From Garcia nutans (taxonomy: Eukaryota; Streptophyta; Magnoliopsida; Malpighiales; Euphorbiaceae): a stretch of 64,000 nt of DNA. Below the pieces are notes generated by a model, which was not told the origin of the DNA, did not search any database, and saw only the letters and a list, made by a program, of their open reading frames with translations. A program made the position numbers and the translations under genes. Shown here piece after piece: positions 35,057-43,629 of the stretch (position 1 is the stretch's first letter; every line of letters starts with the position of its first letter). The stretch is taken from the NCBI GenBank assembly GCA_947685225.1, contig CANTUV010000037.1, positions 25,687,001 through 25,751,000 on the forward strand, written 5' to 3'.

Positions 35057-35644
35057 GTGATAGAACTGTTAGAATCGAACCCGAGAGCTCTTCGAAACCG
35101 AGTGAGAGTAGACAGTGAAGAGTTGATTTTTGGAGACTTAAAGATCAAAGGAGATTTGCCAATCATGTATAACTCTTTTTATATTTTGTAAAGTATTGAT
35201 TAAATGTACATATTTGTATATTTGTAAATATGGAATTAAGTGTTTTCAAATATGTAAATATTTTATGACTTCCGCTGTGAAATAACTATATGTATGTATA
35301 TATATATCTAATGTGTTTTATTTTAAAAGTAAATGATCTACTTTTCTATATTATATAATGATAATAGTATTGTATCTATTTAAATGTTTTGAATGTTGAA
35401 GAAAACCGTAGCATCCCTATGTTTGGTGCACTTATGCTACATGGTTGTAGTTGTAGTGTGTGTGCATTGGATGTGGGGGTGTTACAATTGTTTTGGTATC
35501 AGAGCCTAGGTTTGAGATTCTCAACCTAGGTAAAATGTAATAAAAAGAATATTTTGAATTAAAAAGTGAGTTTTTAAAAGAAAATACATGTTTGGGATTG
35601 GCAATCTTTGATCTTTAATAAGGTGTGTCCTGTTGTGTTTGCAG
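35057..35644 (+). other. Putative leader intron 2 of element C
   Basis: GAGCAG|GTGATAG at 35057, just after the double stem, could be a donor. TGTTGTGTTTGCAG ends at 35644, 12 bases before the gag ATG, and could be an acceptor. Splicing would remove the LTR end and primer site from a translation-only RNA. Confidence 0.35.
35494..35511 (+). other. Primer binding site of element C (tRNA-Met type)
   Basis: TGGTATCAGAGCCTAGGT, eight bases after the LTR end. TGGTATCAGAGC is the established initiator tRNA-Met-complementary site of many plant LTR elements. Confidence 0.9.
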
Positions 35645-35656
35645 TATTAGGTGTTG

Positions 35657-38600
35657 ATGGATCCTCATTTGAGACAGTCAGTTGAGGGCAGTGAGGAGAG
35701 TGTTGCTCCTGATGAGGGAGTTAGAGTTGAGAGTGCTGGGGAGGCACCTGCTTCTGGGTCGGGGAGACCAACTGGTGAGGAGGTTCCACCAGCTTGGTTT
35801 GTGCATATGATGGAGACTTTCAGGCAAGCGCCAGTACAACCAGTGCCACCACCCCCTCAGTCTTTGGTGCCAGTGAGGCACTATGACAAGTTAAGGAAGT
35901 ATGGAGCTGAGGATTTTATTGGTACCACTGATCCAGCTGTGGCAGAACAGTGGCTTGACAAAGTTCAGAGGATCTTTATTCAGTTACAAGCCACCCCTGA
36001 GGAAAAGTTTGACTATGCAAGATCTTTGCTACAGAAGGATGCCTACGATTGGTGGAAGACTGTGCCACATTCTATGGATGATCCACCAACTTTGTCATAT
36101 GCAGATTTCTTGAGGGAATTCGAGTTGAAATATACTCCTAGGGAGTATAAGGATATGAAGAAGATGGAATTCTTGAGCTTGAAGCAAGATAACAAGACTG
36201 TTACTGAGTATGAAGTTGAGTTTATTCGACTGAGTCAGTATGCTGGGGGCATCATTGCTGATGAGATTGATAGATGCCGGCGATTCCAGGAGGGATTGAG
36301 GCCCTCGATCATGTGTTTAGTGGCTGGATCTCGATATCATGATTTCTCCCAGTTAGTGGAAGCAGCTCGAAGTGTAGAGCGAGCTCAAGTGATTGCAGCT
36401 GCTTCAGAGGATGAGGTTAGGGTGAGAAGGCCCCAGTTTGAGGCAGGGTCTTCTTCAGTGAAGAGGGGTAGAGGAAGCTTTGTTCCTCGGAGTATTAGGA
36501 GCCAGAGACCAGCAGGTAGATCAGTGCAGTTCCAGAGACAAAGATTCAGACCTGCAGCTTCAGTGGCAAGTGCTCCAACCCCTATGGTTCAGAGATCCAC
36601 CTTACCTATTTGCATCCATTGTGGGAGGCCCCATGGTGGTCCATGTTGGAAAGCTGGTGTTGCTGGGGTATGTTTCAGGTGTGGGTCACCGGATCACTTT
36701 GTGAGAGATTGCCCTGAGAGGCAGAGGCAGATGTCAGTTGATTCTGCCGCTTCTCGAGCCAGTGTGAGGGGAGGCAGAGGTGCCAGCCGAGGTGGTAGAG
36801 CAGGGTTCAGTTTTAGAGGTGGTGCTGCATCCAGGGAGACTAGACCGGAGGAGGTTGGTTCTTCCCAGAGGATGTATGTTATGCAGAGGCAGCCGGATGC
36901 ATCGGCGGTCATAGCTGGTACTTTTTCTTTATTTGATACTGCAGTACTTGCTTTGATTGATCCGGGTTCCACCCATTCTTATATTAGTGCATCTGTATTG
37001 CCTGTGTTTGATGTGCATGCTGAGTCCCTAGGATTTGATGTTTTGGTGACAAATCCGTTAGGGCATAGTGTGATTGTGAGTAAAGTGCATCGGGATAGTG
37101 CAGTGAGGGTGCAGGGTGAGGAGTTCCTTGGAGATTTGATTGAGATGCCATTTAAGGAATATGATGTGATTTTAGGCATGGATTGGCTATCTCGACATGG
37201 AGCTGTGGTGGATTGTAAAAAGAAAATTGTTTCTTTGAGAACCGGTGATGGGAGAGAGGTGATAGTATCTAATGAGCAGGAACAGTTAGCCTCCTTATTT
37301 GTTTCAGCTGTTGCAGCCCGGAGGTTGATTAGGAAGGGGTGTGAAGCCTATCTTGCTCATGTGGTAGATACTAGAGTGAAGGGTTCTCCTATTGATAGCA
37401 TTGCCACAGTTGCAGAGTTCCCTGATGTTTTTCCAGAGGAGTTGACAGGATTGCCTCCTGAGAGAGAGGTGGAGTTCGGTATCGAGCTGTTGCCGGGTAC
37501 CACTCCTATCTCCATTACTCCTTACAGAATGGCACCAGCAGAATTGAGGGAGTTGAAAGTGCAATTACAGGAGCTGTTGGATAAAGGATTCATTCGCCCC
37601 AGTGTTTCTCCTTGGGGAGCTCCAGTGCTGTTTGTGAAGAAGAAGGATGGTACTATGAGGTTGTGCATCGACTATAGGCAATTGAACAAGGTGACCATTA
37701 AAAATAAGTATCCTTTGCCTAGAATCGATGATCTCTTTGATCAGTTGAAGGGAGCGTCAGTATTCTCTAAGATTGATCTGAGATCGGGGTACCATCAGCT
37801 GAGAGTTAGAGCTGAAGATGTTCCGAAGACTGCATTTCGGACCAGGTATGGGCATTATGAATTTTTAGTTATGCCTTTTGGTCTGACGAATGCACCTGCA
37901 GCTTTTATGGATTTGATGAATAGGGTGTTTAGGCCCTATTTGGATCAGTTTGTAGTGGTCTTCATCGATGATATTCTGGTGTATTCGAGGAATGAAGAGG
38001 AACATGATTTGCATCTGCGGATTGTGTTGCAGATTTTGAGAGAGAAGCAACTATTTGCCAAATTGTCGAAGTGTGAGTTCTGGTTGGATCAGGTAGCTTT
38101 TCTCGGACATATTGTTTCAGCAGAAGGCATTAGAGTTGATCCGAGTAAAGTTGAAGCCATTTTGAATTGGAGTCCACCCAAGTCTGTGACAGAGGTTAGA
38201 AGTTTTCTGGGTTTGGCAGGCTATTACCGGCGGTTTGTGAAAGGATTTTCTTTGATAGCTACTCCACTCACCAGATTGCTTCGTAAGGGAGTGAGGTTTT
38301 TGTGGACAGATCAGTGTCAGGCTAGCTTTGAACAGTTGAGAGATTTGTTGACTCAAGCGCCTGTTCTCACTTTACCTGTAGAAGGCCAACCCTATGTGAT
38401 CTACAGTGATGCTTCACATAGAGGTTTGGGGTGTGTATTGATGCAGGAAGGGAAAGTTATAGCTTATGCATCTCGACAGTTGAAACCGCATGAGCTTAAC
38501 TATCCTACCCATGATTTGGAGTTGGCTGCCATTGTTTTTGCATTAAAGATTTGGCGCCATTATCTGTTTGGAGAGAAATGTTTCATTTACACTGATCACA

Positions 38601-40291
38601 AGAGTTTGAAGTATTTGGGTGTTCAGAAAGAGCTCAACCTTCGGCAGAGGAGATGGTTAGAATTGATTAAAGACTACGACTGTTTGATAGATTATCATCC
38701 AGGTAAAGCAAATGTGGTTGCCGATGCCTTAAGTCGGAAGTCTTTAGCTGGTTTAACAGTTTACTCGCTCTCGTTGCTTGTTGAGTTGAGAGCATTGCGT
38801 GCCAGTTTTGTACCTTGTGATGATGGTGCATTATTGGCACAGTTACAATTGAAGCCTGTTTTGTTGGATCAGATCAAAGAGGCTCAGTTAGCTGATAAGA
38901 TGATTCAAAAGATTGTTTTAGATTGTGAGAGTGGAAAGACTAGAGATTTTGTTGTGAAGAATGATGGGAGCCTATGGTTTAAGAATAGATTGTGTGTACC
39001 CGATAATGCTGACTTGAAGAGGATCATTTTAGAGGAAGCTCATCAGTCTTTATTTGCTATGCATCCGGGTAATACGAAGATGTATCATGATTTGAGACAG
39101 CATTATTGGTGGATTGGGTTGAAGAGAGACATTGCTGAGTTTGTATCAAAATGTCTCACTTGTCAGAAGGTTAAAGCAGAGCATCAAGTTCCAACTGGGT
39201 TGCTTCAACCGTTGTCAGTGCCAGAGTGGAAGTGGGAAAGAGTGACAATGGACTTTGTGTCTGGGTTGCCTTTGACACAAAGGAGACATGATGCCATATG
39301 GGTGATTGTGGATAGATTGACTAAGACAGCTCATTTCCTTCCGGTTCGGATGGATTACTCTTTGGAGAGGTTGGCTGAGCTATACATCCATGAGATTGTG
39401 AGATTGCATGGTGTTCCAACTTCTTTAGTGTCTGATCGAGATCCCAGGTTTACTTCAAGATTTTGGAAGAGTTTGCACAGAGCTTTGGGTTCTCGACTAC
39501 ACTTCAGTACTGCTTTTCATCCACAGACGGATGGACAGTCTGAGAGGGTGATACAGATCATTGAGGATATGTTGAGAAGCTGTGTCATTGATTTCACTGG
39601 AAGTTGGGATAGATTTTTACCTCTTGTGGAGTTTGCTTATAATAACAGTCACCAGTCCAGCATCGAAATGGCCCCATTCGAGGCATTGTATGGCAGACGG
39701 TGTAGGACACCTCTGTGTTGGAGTGAGCTTGGTGATGATAAATTGATTGGGCCTGATTTGATTCAAGAAACTGAAGAAAAAGTGAAGTTGATTCGGGGCA
39801 GGTTAAAAGCAGCTTCAGACCGACAGAAGTCCTATGCAGATCTGAAGAGGAGAGACATTCAGTTTGATGTTGGGGATAAGGTATTTTTGAAGGTATCTCC
39901 TTGGAAGAAAATTTTGAGGTTCGGTCGGAAAGGGAAATTGAGTCCTCGTTTCATCGGACCGTATGAAGTGTTAGAAAGAGTTGGGCCAGTGGCGTATAGA
40001 CTTGCTTTGCCACCTGAGTTGGATCGTATTCATAATGTGTTCCATGTATCTATGTTGAGGAGGTACAGGTCAGATCCATCTCATGTGTTGCCATTTGAAT
40101 CTATTGAAGTGAGCCCAGACTTGTCATTTGAAGAGGAACCAGTTGCTATCTTGGCACGGGAAGTGAAAGAATTGAGGAACAAGAGAGTACCATTGGTGAA
40201 GATTCTTTGGAAGAATCATGCAAAAGAAGAAGCAACATGGGAAAGTGAACAGACTATGCGAGAGCAATATCCTCAATTGTTTCAAAATTGA
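35657..40291 (+). CDS. gag-pol: Gag-pol polyprotein of element C, intact
   Basis: 1544 aa from ATG 35657 (MDPHLRQSVEG); two earlier codons of the frame are not ATG. Gag: core around KYGAEDFIGTTDP to EFELKYTPREYKD. Then come a compact CX2CX3HX3C motif (CIHCGRPHGGPC) and a standard CX2CX4HX4C knuckle (CFRCGSPDHFVRDC, about residue 339). Protease: LIDPGSTHSYIS, Asp 435. Reverse transcriptase: FIDDILVYS, Asp 771 and 772. RNase H: YSDASHRGLG, Asp 918. Integrase: zinc-region His 1136, Cys 1166 and Cys 1169, then Asp 1199, Asp 1260 and Glu 1296 (D,D35E). The last 50 residues (VAILAREVKELR to TWESEQTMREQY) form the chromodomain-like tail of Tekay/Del. No stop, frameshift or missing catalytic residue seen. 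Gag and pol share one frame, so their ratio is probably set by processing or RNA-level control. Confidence 0.95.
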   Translation: MDPHLRQSVEGSEESVAPDEGVRVESAGEAPASGSGRPTGEEVPPAWFVHMMETFRQAPVQPVPPPPQSLVPVRHYDKLRKYGAEDFIGTTDPAVAEQWLDKVQRIFIQLQATPEEKFDYARSLLQKDAYDWWKTVPHSMDDPPTLSYADFLREFELKYTPREYKDMKKMEFLSLKQDNKTVTEYEVEFIRLSQYAGGIIADEIDRCRRFQEGLRPSIMCLVAGSRYHDFSQLVEAARSVERAQVIAAASEDEVRVRRPQFEAGSSSVKRGRGSFVPRSIRSQRPAGRSVQFQRQRFRPAASVASAPTPMVQRSTLPICIHCGRPHGGPCWKAGVAGVCFRCGSPDHFVRDCPERQRQMSVDSAASRASVRGGRGASRGGRAGFSFRGGAASRETRPEEVGSSQRMYVMQRQPDASAVIAGTFSLFDTAVLALIDPGSTHSYISASVLPVFDVHAESLGFDVLVTNPLGHSVIVSKVHRDSAVRVQGEEFLGDLIEMPFKEYDVILGMDWLSRHGAVVDCKKKIVSLRTGDGREVIVSNEQEQLASLFVSAVAARRLIRKGCEAYLAHVVDTRVKGSPIDSIATVAEFPDVFPEELTGLPPEREVEFGIELLPGTTPISITPYRMAPAELRELKVQLQELLDKGFIRPSVSPWGAPVLFVKKKDGTMRLCIDYRQLNKVTIKNKYPLPRIDDLFDQLKGASVFSKIDLRSGYHQLRVRAEDVPKTAFRTRYGHYEFLVMPFGLTNAPAAFMDLMNRVFRPYLDQFVVVFIDDILVYSRNEEEHDLHLRIVLQILREKQLFAKLSKCEFWLDQVAFLGHIVSAEGIRVDPSKVEAILNWSPPKSVTEVRSFLGLAGYYRRFVKGFSLIATPLTRLLRKGVRFLWTDQCQASFEQLRDLLTQAPVLTLPVEGQPYVIYSDASHRGLGCVLMQEGKVIAYASRQLKPHELNYPTHDLELAAIVFALKIWRHYLFGEKCFIYTDHKSLKYLGVQKELNLRQRRWLELIKDYDCLIDYHPGKANVVADALSRKSLAGLTVYSLSLLVELRALRASFVPCDDGALLAQLQLKPVLLDQIKEAQLADKMIQKIVLDCESGKTRDFVVKNDGSLWFKNRLCVPDNADLKRIILEEAHQSLFAMHPGNTKMYHDLRQHYWWIGLKRDIAEFVSKCLTCQKVKAEHQVPTGLLQPLSVPEWKWERVTMDFVSGLPLTQRRHDAIWVIVDRLTKTAHFLPVRMDYSLERLAELYIHEIVRLHGVPTSLVSDRDPRFTSRFWKSLHRALGSRLHFSTAFHPQTDGQSERVIQIIEDMLRSCVIDFTGSWDRFLPLVEFAYNNSHQSSIEMAPFEALYGRRCRTPLCWSELGDDKLIGPDLIQETEEKVKLIRGRLKAASDRQKSYADLKRRDIQFDVGDKVFLKVSPWKKILRFGRKGKLSPRFIGPYEVLERVGPVAYRLALPPELDRIHNVFHVSMLRRYRSDPSHVLPFESIEVSPDLSFEEEPVAILAREVKELRNKRVPLVKILWKNHAKEEATWESEQTMREQYPQLFQN

Positions 40292-40324
40292 TTTCAGGTA
40301 ATTTCGAGGACGAAATTTCTTTTT

Positions 40325-40337
40325 AGAGGGGGAGAAT
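40325..40337 (+). other. Polypurine tract of element C
   Basis: AGAGGGGGAGAAT directly precedes the 3' LTR and follows the conserved TTTCGAGGACGAAATTTC string shared with D and F. Confidence 0.9.
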
Positions 40338-42896
40338 TGTAATATCCTCATTTATGCCCTAGAAGTTTTGCATGTTGTTGTTGTTGTTGTTATTGGATTG
40401 TTGGTTTAAATTGAGAAAAGAAAAGTATAAGTGTTTTGGGAAAGAATTTAGGGTTTAGAGACAAGTTTATATGTTGTGTATATTGTGATATATATAACAT
40501 ATACATTGGTCAAAGGGAGAGTCAAAGTGTTGGTTAGTGGAAGAAGATATTTTATTGTTGAGTGTGTAATTACATATATGGGCTTATATAAGACAAAAGG
40601 TTAGTTATATGTTTGAGGGCATTTTGGTAATTGTTTGGATGAAATGCATGGTGGAGATTAAGAAGGAAAGAGAGGTTGACTTGTGCATTTTCTTTTCTTC
40701 TCATGTTGGTGCCGGCCATTGAAGAAGACAAAGGGAAAGAGAAGTGTTCTTGATGCTATACTCAAATTGATGAAGGAATTGAGAGATTTGGTGAAAGATT
40801 GGTGGAATTTCTTCATATAAGGTAAGATCTTCTCTTTAATGTCTTCAATTCTTTTGAAGTGGTGTGAGAAAGGAATTAGGTTTTGTTAGTGTGATGATGA
40901 GATGAGTTTGTGTTATGTTTTTAAGTGTTAAAATTGATTGTAAGTTAAAAGATGGAATTAGTGTTGGGTTGATTGTAAAGATTGTATGCTTAAATGGATG
41001 TTGTTTTTGAAAGATGAAAAAGGATGGTGATTAATTAGGGTTTTGAGATGGTGTTTGTTTAATTGTGATATTAATGTGTTTTAAAGTGATTATTGTAATG
41101 AATATATGTTTAGAACATTGATGATGTTCATTTGAAGCATGTGGTATGATGTATATTGAGTTTTAATGCATTTGGAAGAGAGTTGGTTAGAAGTAGGCTT
41201 TTGGTTTTGGGAGACACGGCCAAGTCATATGATTTTGGACGTGTTGGATTAATTTTTGGGTGACACAGCCGTGTTCCCAAGCCGTGTGAGCTGCTGTGGG
41301 TTTTGGTTGAAGAGACACGGCCGTGTCCCTAAGCCGTGTTTGCTACTGCCAAAGTTGAATTGAGAGACACAGCCACAAGCTTGGCCGTGTCCCTCATGTG
41401 TGCTGCCCGTGTCCATCAAAGGAGTTGGTTAGGGTTTTGTTTCTTTGTTCTTTTTGCATTGTTTTGGTTCTTCAAAGGTGGGTTGGTTCTTAAACCTAAC
41501 CCTAAAACACTTTAAACACACTTGAATCAATGAATGAACTAATCAAATGCATATGGAAGATCCTAAAGCTATGAATCATATAAGTTGTTCTTTGCCCTAA
41601 TTGCATTGTTGAGATTTAAACAAGGTTATGTTATGCATTGTGAAAGGTATTGTAGTTTATGAGTAATGTACCTTGAAATGTTGTATCAAAGATGAAATGA
41701 TAATTCAAATAAGATATGATGAATGATGCTATATGAGATATAATGTGATCATGGATGAGATAAGTATACACTTGAATAATGAAGTGTTATATTGTGAAAG
41801 GAAATGTGAGGCCATTGTTATTGGCTATGATGATAATATTAAGAGAATGAAGGCATGTTTGCCTAAATGTTGATGAGAATTGAGAATGGAAATGATAATT
41901 GATATGTAAATGAATTGTGTGGCTAATGTGTTATTCCATTTTCAGAGTATGTTATTGGTGGCATGCCTAATGATAGTAACAATCTCTTGAAGTTAGGTTG
42001 GATTGAATCCTTGAAGCCTAATTGAGATGTTACCACCCTTGAAGCTAGGTTGGGTTAGTTCTTGAAGCCAAGTTGGGTAGAAGCTTAGCATGCTTTGCTC
42101 CCCTTGAAGCTTGGTTGAACTTAATCCTTGAAGCCTAGTTGGGTCTATGATATTGATATTGATAAATGTGATGATAGAACCAAAACATTAACTCTGAAAA
42201 TTGAATGGCATATTAGTGTGTCTTGGGCCCATGCTTGTCTATGGTTAATGTGAGTCATGAATGATGTTTGTTTTGCTTTGTTTTGAGGTATATGAAAAGA
42301 TAATAAAATGTGATATGTAATGTGAAAGTATATTGTTAATTTTGCATATATGATGTTACATATATATTATGGTTTGAGAAATGACATTGCATTGCACGAA
42401 GTCATATCATTAGCATGATTATCTTACTAAGCCCTTGGCTTAGCGCGATAGTGTTTAATCGAGCAGGTGATAGAACTGTTAGAATCGAACCCGAGAGCTC
42501 TTCGAAACCGAGTGAGAGTAGACAGTGAAGAGTTGATTTTTGGAGACTTAAAGATCAAAGGAGATTTGCCAATCATGTATAACTCTTTTTATATTTTGTA
42601 AAGTATTGATTAAATGTACATATTTGTATATTTGTAAATATGGAATTAAGTGTTTTCAAATATGTAAATATTTTATGACTTCCGCTGTGAAATAACTATA
42701 TGTATGTATATATATATCTAATGTGTTTTATTTTAAAAGTAAATGATCTACTTTTCTATATTATATAATGATAATAGTATTGTATCTATTTAAATGTTTT
42801 GAATGTTGAAGAAAACCGTAGCATCCCTATGTTTGGTGCACTTATGCTACATGGTTGTAGTTGTAGTGTGTGTGCATTGGATGTGGGGGTGTTACA
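40338..42896 (+). repeat. Element C 3' LTR
   Basis: 2559 bp, collinear with 32928-35486. I found one difference on reading. It ends GTTACA, followed by GTTTC and the rest of the D LTR. Confidence 0.95.
42427..42464 (+). other. Conserved double stem, C 3' LTR
   Basis: Identical to 35017-35054. Confidence 0.75.
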
Positions 42897-43070
42897 GTTT
42901 CGGGTCCGTGTCTGTCTTAGTTGTAAAAGTGATTCATGAATGAAGAAACAATTGAATAATAAGATCTAATGTACAAATATGAAATGTGATATGATTATGT
43001 ATGGTTTATGAAATATAGAATTGTGACATTTGCATCGCATTAAAGCATAATGTTAGTATGAGTTGTACTA

Positions 43071-43108
43071 CTGAGCTGTTAGCTCAGCGCGATTGTGGTT
43101 CATCGCGC
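43071..43108 (+). other. Conserved double stem, D 5' LTR
   Basis: CTGAGCT (43071-43077) pairs with AGCTCAG (43081-43087) around GTT. GCGCGAT (43087-43093) pairs with ATCGCGC (43102-43108) around 8 bases. Both stems are perfect 7-bp stems. Confidence 0.8.
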
Positions 43109-43110
43109 AG

Positions 43111-43617
43111 GTAACAGAGTTGAACCCGAGAGTTCTTCGAGACCTAGTGAGTCTAGACATTGAAGAGTTGAGTTTGGACTTAAAGATCAGAGAAGAGCTG
43201 CCAATCATGTATATATTTTATATTTGTGTATTCTGATTTTGATGTATAAGTATTTGTAAATATTTGTTCTGTTTTCTGCTGTGTTTTGAATGAACTTTCT
43301 ATTTATTTGGTTTTTATAAACTCTTTTAAAAGTTTTTAATTTGTTTACATTATATATATACGAGTGAAATTTTAAACCGTAGCATTTCTATATTCAGTAT
43401 ACGTATATTACGATTGTATTAGCATGCTGTGTACGTATACAGGGTATAGGGGTGTTACAATTGTTTTGGTATCAGAGACTAGGTTTGAGATTCTCAACCT
43501 AGGTATATTGTAAGGAAAAAGGATATTTTGATTTTAAAAGTTGGTTTTTGAATAAGATATATACTTAGTATTGGCAGTCTCTGATCTTTAATAAGATGTA
43601 TTCTGCTGTGTTTGCAG
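43111..43617 (+). other. Putative leader intron 2 of element D
   Basis: GCGCAG|GTAACAG at 43111 directly follows the double stem. CTGCTGTGTTTGCAG ends at 43617, 12 bases before the gag ATG at 43630. Same layout as C. Confidence 0.35.
43467..43483 (+). other. Primer binding site of element D (tRNA-Met type)
   Basis: TGGTATCAGAGACTAGG; one base differs from the C site just after the core. Confidence 0.88.
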
Positions 43618-43629
43618 ATATAGGTTGTG

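Larger units (their letters stand above)
32928..35486 (+). repeat. Element C 5' LTR
   Basis: It starts TGTAATATCCTCATTTATGC and ends GGGGGTGTTACA. Contents in order: A/T-rich U3, GCCGGCC at 33301, a donor-like site (33411/33412), GGCCGTGTC boxes (33812-34010), an acceptor-like site (34535), TTGAAGCC-type repeats (34567-34735) and a double stem (35017-35054). Confidence 0.95.
32928..42896 (+). mobile_element. Element C: intact, recent Tekay/Del chromovirus
   Basis: Two 2559-bp LTRs, primer site, one long gag-pol frame, polypurine tract, and GTTTC on both sides (32923-32927 and 42897-42901). By eye I found one difference between the LTRs (T at 34560, C at 41970). The intact frame and near-identical LTRs imply a very recent insertion that could still be capable of movement. 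It sits in the 5' LTR of D. Confidence 0.95.
31025..43459 (+). repeat. Element D 5' LTR, split by element C
   Basis: Parts 31025-32927 and 42902-43459. It starts TGTAATATCTCAAAATATAG and ends GGGGTGTTACA. Within it are ACACGCCC/GGGCGTGT-type inverted boxes (31898-32180), three shared-loop hairpins (32671-32827), a double stem (43071-43108) and GTATACGTA...TACGTATAC arms (43397-43440). Confidence 0.92.
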
